The notes: generated by a model not told the origin, from the sequence alone. 15,026 nucleotides of DNA from Candidatus Pygmaiobacter gallistercoris (GCA_019113125.1 DXIA01000113.1:1-15026); one strand, 5' to 3'. Counted from the first letter of the stretch, positions 1 to 7,707 are shown. Numbers and translations: made by a program.

Positions 1-427
1 CATAGAGGGTGCTGGGATCGCCGTAGAGCCCGTCGTTGAGGGCGCCGACAATCGTCATCGCCCCGACGCAGAAGATCAGCGTCCCGTTGACAAAGGAGGC
101 CGCGACCCCCGCGGTGCCGACCTTCCGCTCAACCCAGCCGCCGAGCCGGGTGAGCCGGTCGTCGATCCGCAGCAGCTCGCCGGCGAGCATCCCGACCACC
201 AGGCTGACGATCAGCAGCATCTCGCCGGAGGAGGAGAGCGCACCGTCCTCCGAGACGGTGAACATCGCCCCGATTACCCCGTTGAGCCCCAGCACCAGCA
301 CCGCCACCCCGAGCGCCTTGTGGATCGACTCCTCCAGCGCGGGTTTCATCCCCCGGCCGAGCGCCATCCCGACCAGGCCGCCCGCCACCACCGCGGCGGC
401 GTTGACAAGGGTTCCCATCATAATCAC
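1..427 (-). CDS. DUF554 family membrane protein (YdfK/YqgA-like), C-terminus outside window
   Basis: This is the N-terminal 142 residues of a DUF554 integral membrane protein; the frame is open to the window edge. Hydrophobic stretches lie at about residues 5-24, 38-56, 69-85 and 104-128. The family-like tail motif GALNDGLYGDPS is at about 128-139. Family members are usually around 230 aa, so roughly the last 90 residues are missing. The function of the family is not firmly established; it may be a small-molecule transporter. I chose the GTG at 427 because AGGAGG lies 7 nt upstream; in-frame ATGs at 421 and 418 are 13 and 16 nt away. The gene starts 15 nt after the recG stop, so it is probably the last gene of the YheO-recG operon. 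Family assignment is confident; function is unknown. Confidence 0.85.
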   Translation of the reverse strand, partial: MIMMGTLVNAAAVVAGGLVGMALGRGMKPALEESIHKALGVAVLVLGLNGVIGAMFTVSEDGALSSSGEMLLIVSLVVGMLAGELLRIDDRLTRLGGWVERKVGTAGVAASFVNGTLIFCVGAMTIVGALNDGLYGDPSTLY

Positions 428-434
428 ACCAATT

Positions 435-440
435 CCTCCT
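435..440 (-). promoter_or_regulatory. Ribosome binding site for the DUF554 gene
   Basis: A perfect AGGAGG on the minus strand sits 7 nt before a GTG codon at 427. It decides that start over the ATG codons at 421 and 418. Confidence 0.7.
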
Positions 441-442
441 TT

Positions 443-2488
443 TTAATTGACCGCGGTGCCCCCCGCGGCGTCAAACAGTCTCGCCAGCGCCCCCCGCAGC
501 GCCGGATGGGCCGCGAGATCGGGGTCGGCTGCGAGCAGATCCCCCGCCTCCTTCGCGGCGGTCTCGATCATCGCGGCGTCGGCGGCGACATCCGCCACCC
601 GCAGCGTCGGCAGCCCGTGCTGCCGGCGGCCGAAGAAGTCCCCCGGCCCCCGGTGCTCGAGGTCGTACTGGGCGACCGCGAACCCGTCGGCGGTGCGGCA
701 GAGGAAGGCCAGCCGCTCCCGCACCGATTCGTTGTCCTTGTCGCTGACCAGGATGCAGAAACTCTCGGCCGCGCCCCGGCCGACCCGGCCCCGCAGCTGG
801 TGCAGCGCCGACAGGCCGTACCGCTCGGCGTTCTCGATCACCATCACGCTGGCGTTGGGCACATCCACCCCGACCTCGACGACGGTGGTGGAGCAGAGCA
901 GGTCGATCTCACCGGCGGCAAACCGGCGCATGACCTCCTCCTTCTCGGCGGGTTTCATCCGGCCGTGGAGCAGCCCGATCCGCCGCCCCGGCAGCAGCCT
1001 TTCGGCCACCGTCTCCTTGTAGGCGGTCACCGCCTGCAGCTCGGCGCCGGCCCCCTCCTCCTGCTCGATCAGCGGGCAGACGACAAAGACCTGCCGCCCC
1101 GCCGCGATCTGCTTTTCGAGAAAGCCGTACATCCGCCCCCGCAGCCCGCTGCCCACCGCGATGGTCCGCACCGGGGTGCGGCCGGGGGGCAGCTCGTCCA
1201 GCACCGAGACGTCCAGCTCCCCGAAGAGCAGCAGGCTCAGCGTCCGGGGGATCGGGGTCGCGCTCATCACCAGCAGGTGGGGGTGCTGCGCCTTGCCGGC
1301 GAGCAGCCCCCGCTGGCGCACCCCGAACCGGTGCTGCTCGTCCACCACCGCAAAGCCGAGATGGGCGAACTGCACCGCCTCGCCGAGCACCGCGTGGGTG
1401 CCGACCACCAGCTGGGCCTCCCCCGACGCGATGGCGGAAAGCAGCCCCTTGCGGGCCCTGCCCTTGACCGAGCCGGTCAGCAGCGCCACCCGGACCCCGA
1501 GCGGGCCGAGCATCCGGTCGAGGGTCTCGGCGTGCTGCCGGGCGAGAATCTCGGTCGGGGCCATCAGCACGCTCTGGTAGCCGTTTGCGGCCGCCATCGC
1601 GATGCCGGCGGCGGCGACGAGGGTCTTGCCGCTGCCGACATCCCCCTGCAGCAGCCGGTTCATCGGGGCCGCGCCGCAGAAGTCCGCCGCGATCTCGGCC
1701 ACCGCCCGCCGCTGGGCGCCGGTGGGGGAGAAGGGGAGAGCGGCATAGAAGGCCCCCGGGTCACAGTGGGTCATCGGGGCGCCGGCGGCCAGCCGGTTGC
1801 GGCTGCGCAGCAGTTTCATCCCGAGCTCGAGGCAGAACAGCTCCTCAAACGCGAACCGCCGCCGGGCCTGCTGCGCCTGTGTCTTGTCCGCCGGCTGGTG
1901 GATCCAGCGCAGCGCCGTCGCGAGGTCCGGCAGCCGCCAGCGGGCCCGCAGCGGCTCGTCCAGCGGATCCTCCAGCGCGTCCGGTTCGAGCTCGGAAAGG
2001 GCGGCGGCCACCAGCTTTGCGAGGTAGGCCGAGTTGATCCCCTGGGTCTGGTGGTAGATCGCCGTCATCCGCTGCGGGCCGTCGGCCGGCAGAAAGACCG
2101 GCGCGGTCATCTCCCGCCGGCCAAACCCCCCGCCGACCCGGCCGTAGAACAGGTAGTCCCGGCCGGGCAGCAGCCGCTCCGCCGCCCAGGGGCTGTTGAA
2201 GAAGGTGATGGTCAGCCCGGCGCTCTCGTCCCCGGCGCTGACCCGGTAGAGCATCCGCCCGCCCGAGATCCGGGCCGGGGGCTGCCGGCTGTAGACGGTC
2301 GCCCGGACGACGCAGGGGGTCTCGTACGGCGCCTCGAGCACCCCGCAGGGGCTTGAGTAGTCGATGTAGTCCCGGGGGTAGAACCGCAAAAGGTCCTCCA
2401 CCGTGACGATGCCGAGCTTTGCCAGCTGGGCCGCGCGCTTCTCGCCGACCCCCCTGAGGTACTGAACCCTGTCCTCCCGCCGCAACAT
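443..2488 (-). CDS. recG: ATP-dependent DNA helicase RecG
   Basis: RecG is a cytoplasmic superfamily 2 helicase that remodels stalled replication forks and Holliday junctions. The 681-aa length is normal for the family. The N-terminal wedge/OB region is at about residues 1-190, including an HhH-like YLRGVGEKRA segment at 10-19. Helicase motif I, GDVGSGKT, is at 272-279. Motif II, DEQH, is at 373-376 with the RecG-typical HRFGVRQR following. Motif III, SATPIPRT, is at 399-406 and motif VI, QLRGRVGRG, at 554-562. All catalytic motifs are intact. The ATG at 2488 follows the stop of the upstream regulator with no gap. Its purine-rich GGAGGAGGGG ribosome site lies inside that gene, so the two are probably translationally coupled. 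Linkage of recG with fakA and Asp23 is a familiar Firmicutes arrangement. Confidence 0.97.
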   Translation of the reverse strand: MLRREDRVQYLRGVGEKRAAQLAKLGIVTVEDLLRFYPRDYIDYSSPCGVLEAPYETPCVVRATVYSRQPPARISGGRMLYRVSAGDESAGLTITFFNSPWAAERLLPGRDYLFYGRVGGGFGRREMTAPVFLPADGPQRMTAIYHQTQGINSAYLAKLVAAALSELEPDALEDPLDEPLRARWRLPDLATALRWIHQPADKTQAQQARRRFAFEELFCLELGMKLLRSRNRLAAGAPMTHCDPGAFYAALPFSPTGAQRRAVAEIAADFCGAAPMNRLLQGDVGSGKTLVAAAGIAMAAANGYQSVLMAPTEILARQHAETLDRMLGPLGVRVALLTGSVKGRARKGLLSAIASGEAQLVVGTHAVLGEAVQFAHLGFAVVDEQHRFGVRQRGLLAGKAQHPHLLVMSATPIPRTLSLLLFGELDVSVLDELPPGRTPVRTIAVGSGLRGRMYGFLEKQIAAGRQVFVVCPLIEQEEGAGAELQAVTAYKETVAERLLPGRRIGLLHGRMKPAEKEEVMRRFAAGEIDLLCSTTVVEVGVDVPNASVMVIENAERYGLSALHQLRGRVGRGAAESFCILVSDKDNESVRERLAFLCRTADGFAVAQYDLEHRGPGDFFGRRQHGLPTLRVADVAADAAMIETAAKEAGDLLAADPDLAAHPALRGALARLFDAAGGTAVN

Positions 2489-3136
2489 TCAGCACCCCTC
2501 CTCCATCTCTCGCTCTCCCTGCCGGCGCACCGCCCGCAGGTCGTTGTAGAGTGTCGCCTGCGAGATCCCGAGCAGCCCGCAGACCTCCTCCACCGCGCCC
2601 CGCACCTGAAAGACCCCCTGTTCCTCCAGCCGGCGCAGCACCGCCAGCCGGCCCGCCCGGTTGCGGACCGAGAACGGCTTTGCCTGCTCGACCTCGGCGA
2701 GGGTGATCGACCGGATCATCTGCCGCGGATCGGTCGTCTTTTCGGCCGCGGCCGTCTCCAGCGGGCGCACCCCGCCGAGCTCCTCGAGCAGCCGCCCCGC
2801 CTGCTCGAGGGGGGCGATGTCCTGGTTGACACAGATCGCGTACCGCAGCCGGCCCGCATCGTCCCGGACAAAGAGGTTCGAGGCGCGCAGCGGCCGCCCG
2901 TTTGCCGCCGAGCGGTAGCCGATCAGGCAGCCGTCGGCGTCCGCCTCCTCGGCCAGCAGCCGGACGGTCGGCCCGTCGTCGGTCGGCCCCGGCCGCCGCC
3001 CGGTGATCTCGCCGTGGTAGACCTGCAGCAGCTCCCCCTTCTCGAGGTCGTGCACCACGACCTCGGCGTGGGGCCCGAGCACCCCCGCCAGCAGCGCAGC
3101 CACCCCCCGGATCAGTTTTGCCACATCCTGCGCCAT
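2489..3136 (-). CDS. YheO/DauR-like transcriptional regulator (PAS_6 plus HTH_22)
   Basis: This 215-aa protein has the two-part layout of the YheO/DauR family. A PAS-like domain spans about residues 8-115, with HDLEKGELLQVYHGEITGR and DGCLIGYRS characteristic of it. A C-terminal helix-turn-helix at about 150-210 contains EEVCGLLGISQATLYNDL. The family's PAS part is thought to sense a ligand or redox state; characterised members control D-arginine use or other stress and virulence genes. The effector here is unknown. It is the first gene of the operon with recG and DUF554. Its stop codon directly abuts the recG start, which makes joint expression likely. The leader carries only a weak GAGGG ribosome site. 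Confidence 0.88.
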   Translation of the reverse strand: MAQDVAKLIRGVAALLAGVLGPHAEVVVHDLEKGELLQVYHGEITGRRPGPTDDGPTVRLLAEEADADGCLIGYRSAANGRPLRASNLFVRDDAGRLRYAICVNQDIAPLEQAGRLLEELGGVRPLETAAAEKTTDPRQMIRSITLAEVEQAKPFSVRNRAGRLAVLRRLEEQGVFQVRGAVEEVCGLLGISQATLYNDLRAVRRQGEREMEEGC

Positions 3137-3188
3137 TCTCTTCCCTCTTTGTCAAATTTATAATTATTTTCCAAAAACTTATAAAAAA

Positions 3189-3216
3189 ATTATAGCATTT
3201 TTCGCAAAAAAGGCAA
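3189..3216 (-). promoter_or_regulatory. Sigma-A-type promoter of the regulator-recG-DUF554 operon
   Basis: On the minus strand TTGCCT (3216-3211) and a perfect TATAAT (3194-3189) are separated by 16 nt. The -10 box is about 52 nt before the regulator start. The surrounding 3137-3216 is strikingly AT-rich compared with the rest of the window and lies just beyond the fakA terminator. Confidence 0.7.
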
Positions 3217-3226
3217 CCCCAGCGAC

Positions 3227-3256
3227 AAAAAAAGGCCGGGATCCAGGATCCCGGCC
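3227..3256 (-). terminator. Rho-independent terminator after fakA
   Basis: The minus strand reads GGCCGGGATC, a 3-nt loop, GATCCCGGCC and then seven T residues. This is a 10-bp perfect stem beginning 14 nt past the fakA stop. It separates operon A (ymdB to fakA) from the recG operon. Confidence 0.92.
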
Positions 3257-3269
3257 CTCTGTGACCATT

Positions 3270-4958
3270 TTACTCGACGCTGATGATATAGTAGTAGACC
3301 GGCTGACCGCCGACGAGGTGGGTGACCTCGATGTTCGGGCCGAGCTTTTCGGACAGCTGGGTGGCCAGCTTGTCGGCGTCCTCGGTGCTGACGTCGCAGC
3401 CCGAGATCAGGGTGACAAAGCTCGAGTCCTTTCTGACCAGCGCGCGGGTCAGCTTGTAGGCGGCGTGGGAGATCTCCTTGTCGGTGAAGGAGAGCTTGCC
3501 GTTCTCAAGGGCGAGGATCTCGCCCTGCTTGATCTTGTGTCCCTCATAGTCGCTGTTGCGGGCGGCGAAGGTGACAAGGCCGGTCGCGACCCGGTCGGCG
3601 GCCTGCATCATCGCGATGTTGTTCTCCTCGGCCGAGCGGCTCTCGTCGAAGTTGAGCATCGCGGTGATCCCCTGCGGGATGGTGCGGGTGGGCAGCACCA
3701 CCACCTTGCGGTCGGCCAGCTTGACCGACTGCTCGGCGGCCATGATGATGTTCTTGTTGTTGGGCAGCACGAAGACGGTCTCGGCCGGCACGCTCTGGAC
3801 CGCCTCGAGGATGTCCTCGGTGCTGGGGTTCATCGTCTGTCCGCCCGAGACGACGGCGTTGACCCCGATGTCGGTGAAGACGTCCCGCAGCCCGTCGCCG
3901 GCGGCGACCGCGACAAAGCCGTACTTCATGTCGGGGTCGACGGCGGAGTACTGGAACTTCTGCTTGCCGGGGTTGCGCTCGGCCTCGGCCTGTTTCTCCA
4001 GCCCCTTGCCCTGGGCCTGCCGGGCGAGGAACTGCTCGTGCATGTTCTCGATCTTGAAACTGGTCAGGTAGCCGAACTGCAGCGCGTAGCTGATGACCTT
4101 GCCCGGGTCGGTGGTGTGGACGTGGCAGTTGATGACCTCGTCGTCCTCGATGACCACGACGCTGTCCCCGTTGCTCTCGAGGAAGGCGCGCAGTTTCTCG
4201 CAGCTTGCCCCGGCGTTCTTGTTGACCAAAAACTGGGTGCAGTAGCCGTTCTTGATGTCCTCGACCCGCATCAGGTCGTCGGTGAAGACCCCGCGGCCGG
4301 CGGCGCTGGTCGAGGGTTTCTTGCTCTGGGTGGCCTCCTCGGCCTCGACGATGATTCCATCCTTCAGCACACTGAGCATCCCCTCGAGAATCGTGACAAA
4401 GCCGGCTCCGCCCGCGTCGACCACCCCGGCCTTCTTGAGCACCGGCAGCTGCTCGGGGGTCTTGGCCAGCGCCTCCTTCGCGGCGGCGAGGATGATCTCG
4501 AACATCTCGACCGGATCCTCGGTCGAGGCGGCGGCCGCCGCCTCGGCGCCCATCCGGGCGACGGTCAGCATGGTGCCCTCGGTGGGTTTCATCACCGCTT
4601 TGTAGGCGGCGGCGACCCCCATCTCAAACGCCTTGGCGATGTCGGCGGCGGAGGCCTCCTTCTTGCCGGCGAGGGCCTTGGAGAACCCGCGGAAGAGCAG
4701 CGAGGAGATGACCCCGCTGTTGCCCCGCGCGCCCCGCAGCATGCAGGAGGCGGCGGTCTTGCTGGCGGTCTCGACGGTGCAGTCGTCGGGCAGCGCCGCG
4801 AGATCCCGCTTTGCCGCGCCGATGGTCATGCTCATGTTGGTGCCGGTGTCCCCGTCGGGCACCGGGAAGACGTTCAGCTCATCCACCTGACTGCGCTGGT
4901 TGGCGATGCTGTTCGCGCCGCTGATCATGCTGTCTCTCAAAACCGAACCTTTTATCAT
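3270..4958 (-). CDS. fakA: Fatty acid kinase subunit FakA (DAK2 domain protein, YloV)
   Basis: FakA phosphorylates fatty acids bound to FakB (DegV-family) proteins, feeding exogenous acyl chains into phospholipid synthesis through PlsX/PlsY. The 562-aa length fits the family. The N-terminal DAK2 kinase domain spans about residues 8-200. It holds the metal/ATP motif NVFPVPDGDTGTNM (29-42, Asp35 and Asp37), RGNSGVISS (78-86) and DAGGAGF (181-187). The middle domain carries Cys240 and a CHVHT segment (278-282), matching the Cys-His-His zinc site known for FakA. The C-terminal domain (about 330-562) has VLPNNKNIIMAAEQ, typical of the family. The gene begins 32 nt after the Asp23 stop behind an AGGGG-like ribosome site. 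No FakB gene is in the window. Identification rests on domains and on the Asp23 neighbour. Confidence 0.94.
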   Translation of the reverse strand: MIKGSVLRDSMISGANSIANQRSQVDELNVFPVPDGDTGTNMSMTIGAAKRDLAALPDDCTVETASKTAASCMLRGARGNSGVISSLLFRGFSKALAGKKEASAADIAKAFEMGVAAAYKAVMKPTEGTMLTVARMGAEAAAAASTEDPVEMFEIILAAAKEALAKTPEQLPVLKKAGVVDAGGAGFVTILEGMLSVLKDGIIVEAEEATQSKKPSTSAAGRGVFTDDLMRVEDIKNGYCTQFLVNKNAGASCEKLRAFLESNGDSVVVIEDDEVINCHVHTTDPGKVISYALQFGYLTSFKIENMHEQFLARQAQGKGLEKQAEAERNPGKQKFQYSAVDPDMKYGFVAVAAGDGLRDVFTDIGVNAVVSGGQTMNPSTEDILEAVQSVPAETVFVLPNNKNIIMAAEQSVKLADRKVVVLPTRTIPQGITAMLNFDESRSAEENNIAMMQAADRVATGLVTFAARNSDYEGHKIKQGEILALENGKLSFTDKEISHAAYKLTRALVRKDSSFVTLISGCDVSTEDADKLATQLSEKLGPNIEVTHLVGGQPVYYYIISVE

Positions 4959-4990
4959 CTTGTGTTACCCCTACTCTGTCGTTATTTCCC

Positions 4991-5341
4991 TCAGCAGACG
5001 ATGTCGTCCACCGAGACGTTGATTCTGCGCACCTTGAGACCGGTGGCGTCCTCCACCACATACCGGACCTTGTGGGTGATGCTCTTGACCACCGCCGCGA
5101 TGTTCAGCCCGTAGATGACCTTGATGTGCAGCTCGATCGCGAGCTTGCCGTCCTCCTCGGTCACCCGGACCCCCTTGTCGGGGAAATCCGAGCCGAAGAC
5201 CATCCCCTTGACCGTGTCGGAGGGGCCGCTGGTCGCCATGTCCGCGACCCCGTAGCAGCTGCTGGCCGCGGCCGAGACGAGCCCGGCGAAGTAGTCTCCG
5301 GTCATGCTGACCTTTCCAAGCGTATTGTAAAAGTTGATCAT
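4991..5341 (-). CDS. Asp23/Gls24 family envelope stress response protein (YloU-like)
   Basis: This 116-aa protein belongs to the Asp23/Gls24 family. Members are abundant cytoplasmic proteins associated with the membrane and induced by envelope or alkaline stress. Family features are the N-terminal NTLGKVSMTGDYFAGLVSAA, the central DGKLAIELHIKVIYGLNI and the C-terminal VEDATGLKVRRINVSVDDIV. The ATG at 5341 has AAAGGAGG 7 nt upstream, so I prefer it to a frame opening 90 nt earlier. Its ATG overlaps the TGA of the upstream lipoprotein gene (ATGA), a hallmark of translational coupling. Placement directly before fakA matches the conserved yloU-yloV pair of Firmicutes. Confidence 0.92.
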   Translation of the reverse strand: MINFYNTLGKVSMTGDYFAGLVSAAASSCYGVADMATSGPSDTVKGMVFGSDFPDKGVRVTEEDGKLAIELHIKVIYGLNIAAVVKSITHKVRYVVEDATGLKVRRINVSVDDIVC

Positions 5342-6882
5342 GCCGTTTCCTCCTTTTGGGTCGATGGATCGGTGGTGAGCTGCTCGAGCTGGTAGAAGAT
5401 GTCGCTGACCGTCGGGGTCAGCCCGCTCCACTGCCGGGCATAGGTCACCACCCCGTTCTTGTAGACCAGCGGGACAAAGGGCATCTGTTCGGCGAACGCG
5501 GTCTCGAAGGCCGCAAGGCCGGCGATGTCCGCCTTCATCCCGCGATAGGCCGCAAGCAGTTCCTCCGACAGGGCCAGCCCGGTGCGGGCCTCGCCCCCGT
5601 CGGTGAAAAAGGCGTCCATAGCCATATTATTATACAACTTTACCTCCCCGATGTACAGAGGCGCTTGTCCCGAAAGAATTTTCTCCCGGTAGGCGGCAAA
5701 ATCCGGCTCCTCCTGCAGTGTGATCTCGATGCCGCAGTCGGCCAGCTGCTGGGCGATCAGCCCGGCGGCCGACCGCTTGAAGGCGCTGCCGGAGTAGCAG
5801 AGCAGCGAAAAGGAGAGCCGGTTGCCGGCGGCGTCCTGGTAAAAGCCGGTCTCCTCGTCGAGGGTGTAGCCCAGCGACTCGATCAGCCCGCGGGCGGTCT
5901 CGACATCCGGCTCCTCGGCGAGGGTGGCGGCCTGCGCCTGGCCGGGGAACCGGGGGTTAATCACCCCGGTCGCGACATAGGCGCGGGAGGAGTAGGCCCG
6001 GTCGGCGATCTCCCGCCGGGAGATCCCGAGGCTGATCGCCTGCCGCAGCGCCGTCTGGGCGAGGGGAGCGCTGGCGGAGGCCTCGATGCCGAGAAAGACC
6101 AGATTGTTGAGGTTGTAGTAGGCGGTGGAGCAGATGTTGCTCCCCGCGAGGTCGGACTCCTGCTCCGAGGCGAGCAGGCTGATCTCGCCGATGTTGAGGG
6201 CCGAGACCAGCGCCTCGTAGCCGCCGATCTCCTCGAGGCGGATCGTCTCCAGCCCCTCGGGCGGGGTAAAGTCCGCGTTGGCCGAGAGGAAGGCCCCCCG
6301 GTCGTCCTCCCCCAGCGAATACCGGCCGCTCGGGGTGGGGGTGCGCTCGCCGACCTCCGACGCCTTGAGCACCGGAATGTCGAGCAGATAGGCGAACAGG
6401 CTGTCCGGCTCGGCGAGGGTCAGGGTGACCAGATCCCCCGACGCCCTGACGGCGGTGACCTTTGCAAACCGGCCGGCGAACAGCGCGCTCTTGCGGGCGG
6501 CCTCGATGCAGGCCGCGACGTCCTGCCCGGTGACGGCGGTGCCGTCGGCAAAGCTGCCCGCCACCCGGATCTCGACGGTGGTGCCGCTCGAGGTGACCGA
6601 CTGCGCGATGTTGTAGTCGAGCTGGTAGTCCCCGGTGATGTCGACCAGGCTGTCGTAGAGCAGCCGGGAATTCTGCAGCGTCAGCGCGCTGCTCGAGAGA
6701 TAGGGGTTAAACCCCTCGGCGGCGGTGTAGGGCAGCACAAAGGCGCCGGCGCCCTCGTTCTGCTGGGCGGCCGGCACCCCGGCGCTGCCGGCGGCAGACA
6801 GGCTCTCCGATTCCCCGCCGCAGCCGGTCAGCAGCAGCGCCGCGAGCAGCAGTGCCGCGAGACGGCGGCAAACTCTCTTCAA
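5338..6882 (-). CDS. Extracellular solute-binding lipoprotein, OppA/DppA-like (SBP_bac_5), orphan
   Basis: This is a predicted surface lipoprotein of 514 aa. The signal peptide has basic residues near the N-terminus, a Leu/Ala core and the lipobox LLTGC, with the lipidated Cys at residue 21. The mature part resembles family 5 solute-binding proteins, with GFNPYLSSSALTLQNSRLLYDSL early and the usual SFADGTAVTGQDVAACIEAA motif. Such proteins bind peptides or other solutes for an ABC importer. No permease or ATPase gene accompanies it, so the partner must be elsewhere or the role non-canonical. The start is a TTG at 6882 with AAAGGGGG 7 nt upstream; the longer frame reaching 7011 would overlap ymdB and bury the signal peptide. 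It begins 25 nt after ymdB and overlaps the Asp23 start by 4 nt. A patch near 5617-5640 is unusually AT-rich. Confidence 0.85.
   Translation of the reverse strand: MKRVCRRLAALLLAALLLTGCGGESESLSAAGSAGVPAAQQNEGAGAFVLPYTAAEGFNPYLSSSALTLQNSRLLYDSLVDITGDYQLDYNIAQSVTSSGTTVEIRVAGSFADGTAVTGQDVAACIEAARKSALFAGRFAKVTAVRASGDLVTLTLAEPDSLFAYLLDIPVLKASEVGERTPTPSGRYSLGEDDRGAFLSANADFTPPEGLETIRLEEIGGYEALVSALNIGEISLLASEQESDLAGSNICSTAYYNLNNLVFLGIEASASAPLAQTALRQAISLGISRREIADRAYSSRAYVATGVINPRFPGQAQAATLAEEPDVETARGLIESLGYTLDEETGFYQDAAGNRLSFSLLCYSGSAFKRSAAGLIAQQLADCGIEITLQEEPDFAAYREKILSGQAPLYIGEVKLYNNMAMDAFFTDGGEARTGLALSEELLAAYRGMKADIAGLAAFETAFAEQMPFVPLVYKNGVVTYARQWSGLTPTVSDIFYQLEQLTTDPSTQKEETA
5629..5657 (-). promoter_or_regulatory. 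Possible internal promoter upstream of Asp23-fakA
   Basis: Inside the lipoprotein gene the minus strand reads TGTACA (5657-5652), a 17-nt spacer and a perfect TATAAT (5634-5629), about 290 nt before the Asp23 start. The local codons (AAT AAT and TAT rather than AAC and TAC) depart from the GC-rich usage around them. It may give Asp23-fakA separate transcription. Confidence 0.4.
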
Positions 6883-6887
6883 ACGAT

Positions 6888-6897
6888 CTCCCCCTTT
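6888..6897 (-). promoter_or_regulatory. Ribosome binding site fixing the TTG start of the lipoprotein gene
   Basis: AAAGGGGGAG on the minus strand lies 5-7 nt before TTG at 6882. That start places a short basic N-terminus directly before the hydrophobic core of the signal peptide. Confidence 0.65.
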
Positions 6898-6907
6898 CGG
6901 GATGGTT

Positions 6908-7678
6908 TCACCCGCACTCACAGACCCGCTCGGCCGCGGTGCAGCGGCCGGTCGCGTCGTCGCAGGTAAAGAGCACCGCGTCGAGCCGGCAGGGCCCCTC
7001 CGCGACCGCAAACCGCACCGGCCGATGGCTGCGCTGGCGGCGGATCGCGAGCTCCGGCTTGACCCCGATCACCGAGTTGACCGGCCCGGTCATCCCGACA
7101 TCGGTGATAAAGCCGGTGCCGCCGGGCAGCACCCCGGCGTCGGCGGTCGGCACGTGGGTGTGGGTGCCGAAGACGGCGCTCACCCGGCCGTCGAGATAGC
7201 GGGCAAACGCCTGTTTTTCGGCGGTCGACTCGGCGTGAAAGTCGACCACCTTGAACCGGGCGCCATCCCCCGCGAGCAGCCGGTCGGCGACCTCAAACGG
7301 GCTGTCGATCGGCTCGAGAAAGGCCACCCCCGACAGGTTGAGCACCGTCACCGCGTACCGGCCGAGGTCGAGGGTCACCCGCCCGGCCGACGGATCGAGG
7401 AAGGGCAGGTTGGCCGGGCAGAGCAGCGCCTCGGTCTCCTCGTAGAGGCTCTCTGCGCAGCGGCGCAGCGCGTGGTTGCCGGTGGTCACCGCGTCCGCCC
7501 CGTGGGCGAAGATCTCCTCGGCGATCGCCCGGTTGATCCCGACCCCGTCGGGGTGGGCGTTCTCCCCGTTGACGATGCAGACGTCCGCCCCGAGCCGGCG
7601 GCGCAGCGCCGGCAGCCGGCGGCAGAGAAAATCGAGCCCCGGCTCCCCGACGACATCCCCCACACAGAGTAATTTCAC
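6908..7678 (-). CDS. ymdB: YmdB-family metallophosphoesterase (TIGR00282)
   Basis: YmdB-family enzymes are dinuclear-metal phosphodiesterases. In Bacillus subtilis YmdB hydrolyses 2',3'-cyclic nucleotides and affects biofilm and motility decisions. The 256-aa length is normal. Metal-binding motifs are in order and intact: GDVVGEPG at residues 7-14 (Asp8), NGEN at 37-40, GNH at 67-69, DFHAE at 146-150 and FGTHTHVPTAD at 170-180. The start is GTG at 7678, with GGGGAGGG 7 nt upstream; the overlapping ATG at 7680 is followed at once by a stop. It is the first gene of the operon with the solute-binding lipoprotein, Asp23 and fakA. This differs from the rny-ymdB linkage of bacilli. Confidence 0.93.
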   Translation of the reverse strand: MKLLCVGDVVGEPGLDFLCRRLPALRRRLGADVCIVNGENAHPDGVGINRAIAEEIFAHGADAVTTGNHALRRCAESLYEETEALLCPANLPFLDPSAGRVTLDLGRYAVTVLNLSGVAFLEPIDSPFEVADRLLAGDGARFKVVDFHAESTAEKQAFARYLDGRVSAVFGTHTHVPTADAGVLPGGTGFITDVGMTGPVNSVIGVKPELAIRRQRSHRPVRFAVAEGPCRLDAVLFTCDDATGRCTAAERVCECG

Positions 7679-7685
7679 ATCCGCA

Positions 7686-7693
7686 CCCTCCCC
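7686..7693 (-). promoter_or_regulatory. Ribosome binding site for the GTG start of ymdB
   Basis: GGGGAGGG on the minus strand lies 7 nt before GTG at 7678 and decides it over the out-of-frame ATG at 7680. Confidence 0.6.
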
Positions 7694-7707
7694 GTCTTGT
7701 TTTTTCT

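Noticed and set aside
320..2356. Long plus-strand open frame of 678 codons opposite recG
   Set aside because: recG on the other strand has every helicase motif. The plus frame is a Pro/Arg/Gly/His-rich shadow typical of antisense frames in GC-rich genes, with no recognisable domain or ribosome site.
3261..5114. Plus-strand open frame of 617 codons opposite fakA
   Set aside because: Its composition (Leu/Gly/Val/Asp/His repeats) is a mirror of fakA codons, and it runs through a rho-independent terminator and the Asp23 gene.
5342..5431. N-terminal extension of the Asp23 protein to 5431
   Set aside because: The extra 30 residues are out-of-frame lipoprotein sequence; the ATG at 5341 has an ideal ribosome site and begins at the family N-terminus.
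5356..6969. Plus-strand open frame opposite the solute-binding lipoprotein
   Set aside because: It is an antisense shadow without domain features; the minus-strand gene has a lipobox, a ribosome site and family motifs.
6883..7011. N-terminal extension of the solute-binding lipoprotein to 7011
   Set aside because: It would overlap ymdB by more than 100 nt and place 43 Pro/Arg-rich residues before the signal peptide; the TTG at 6882 has its own ribosome site.
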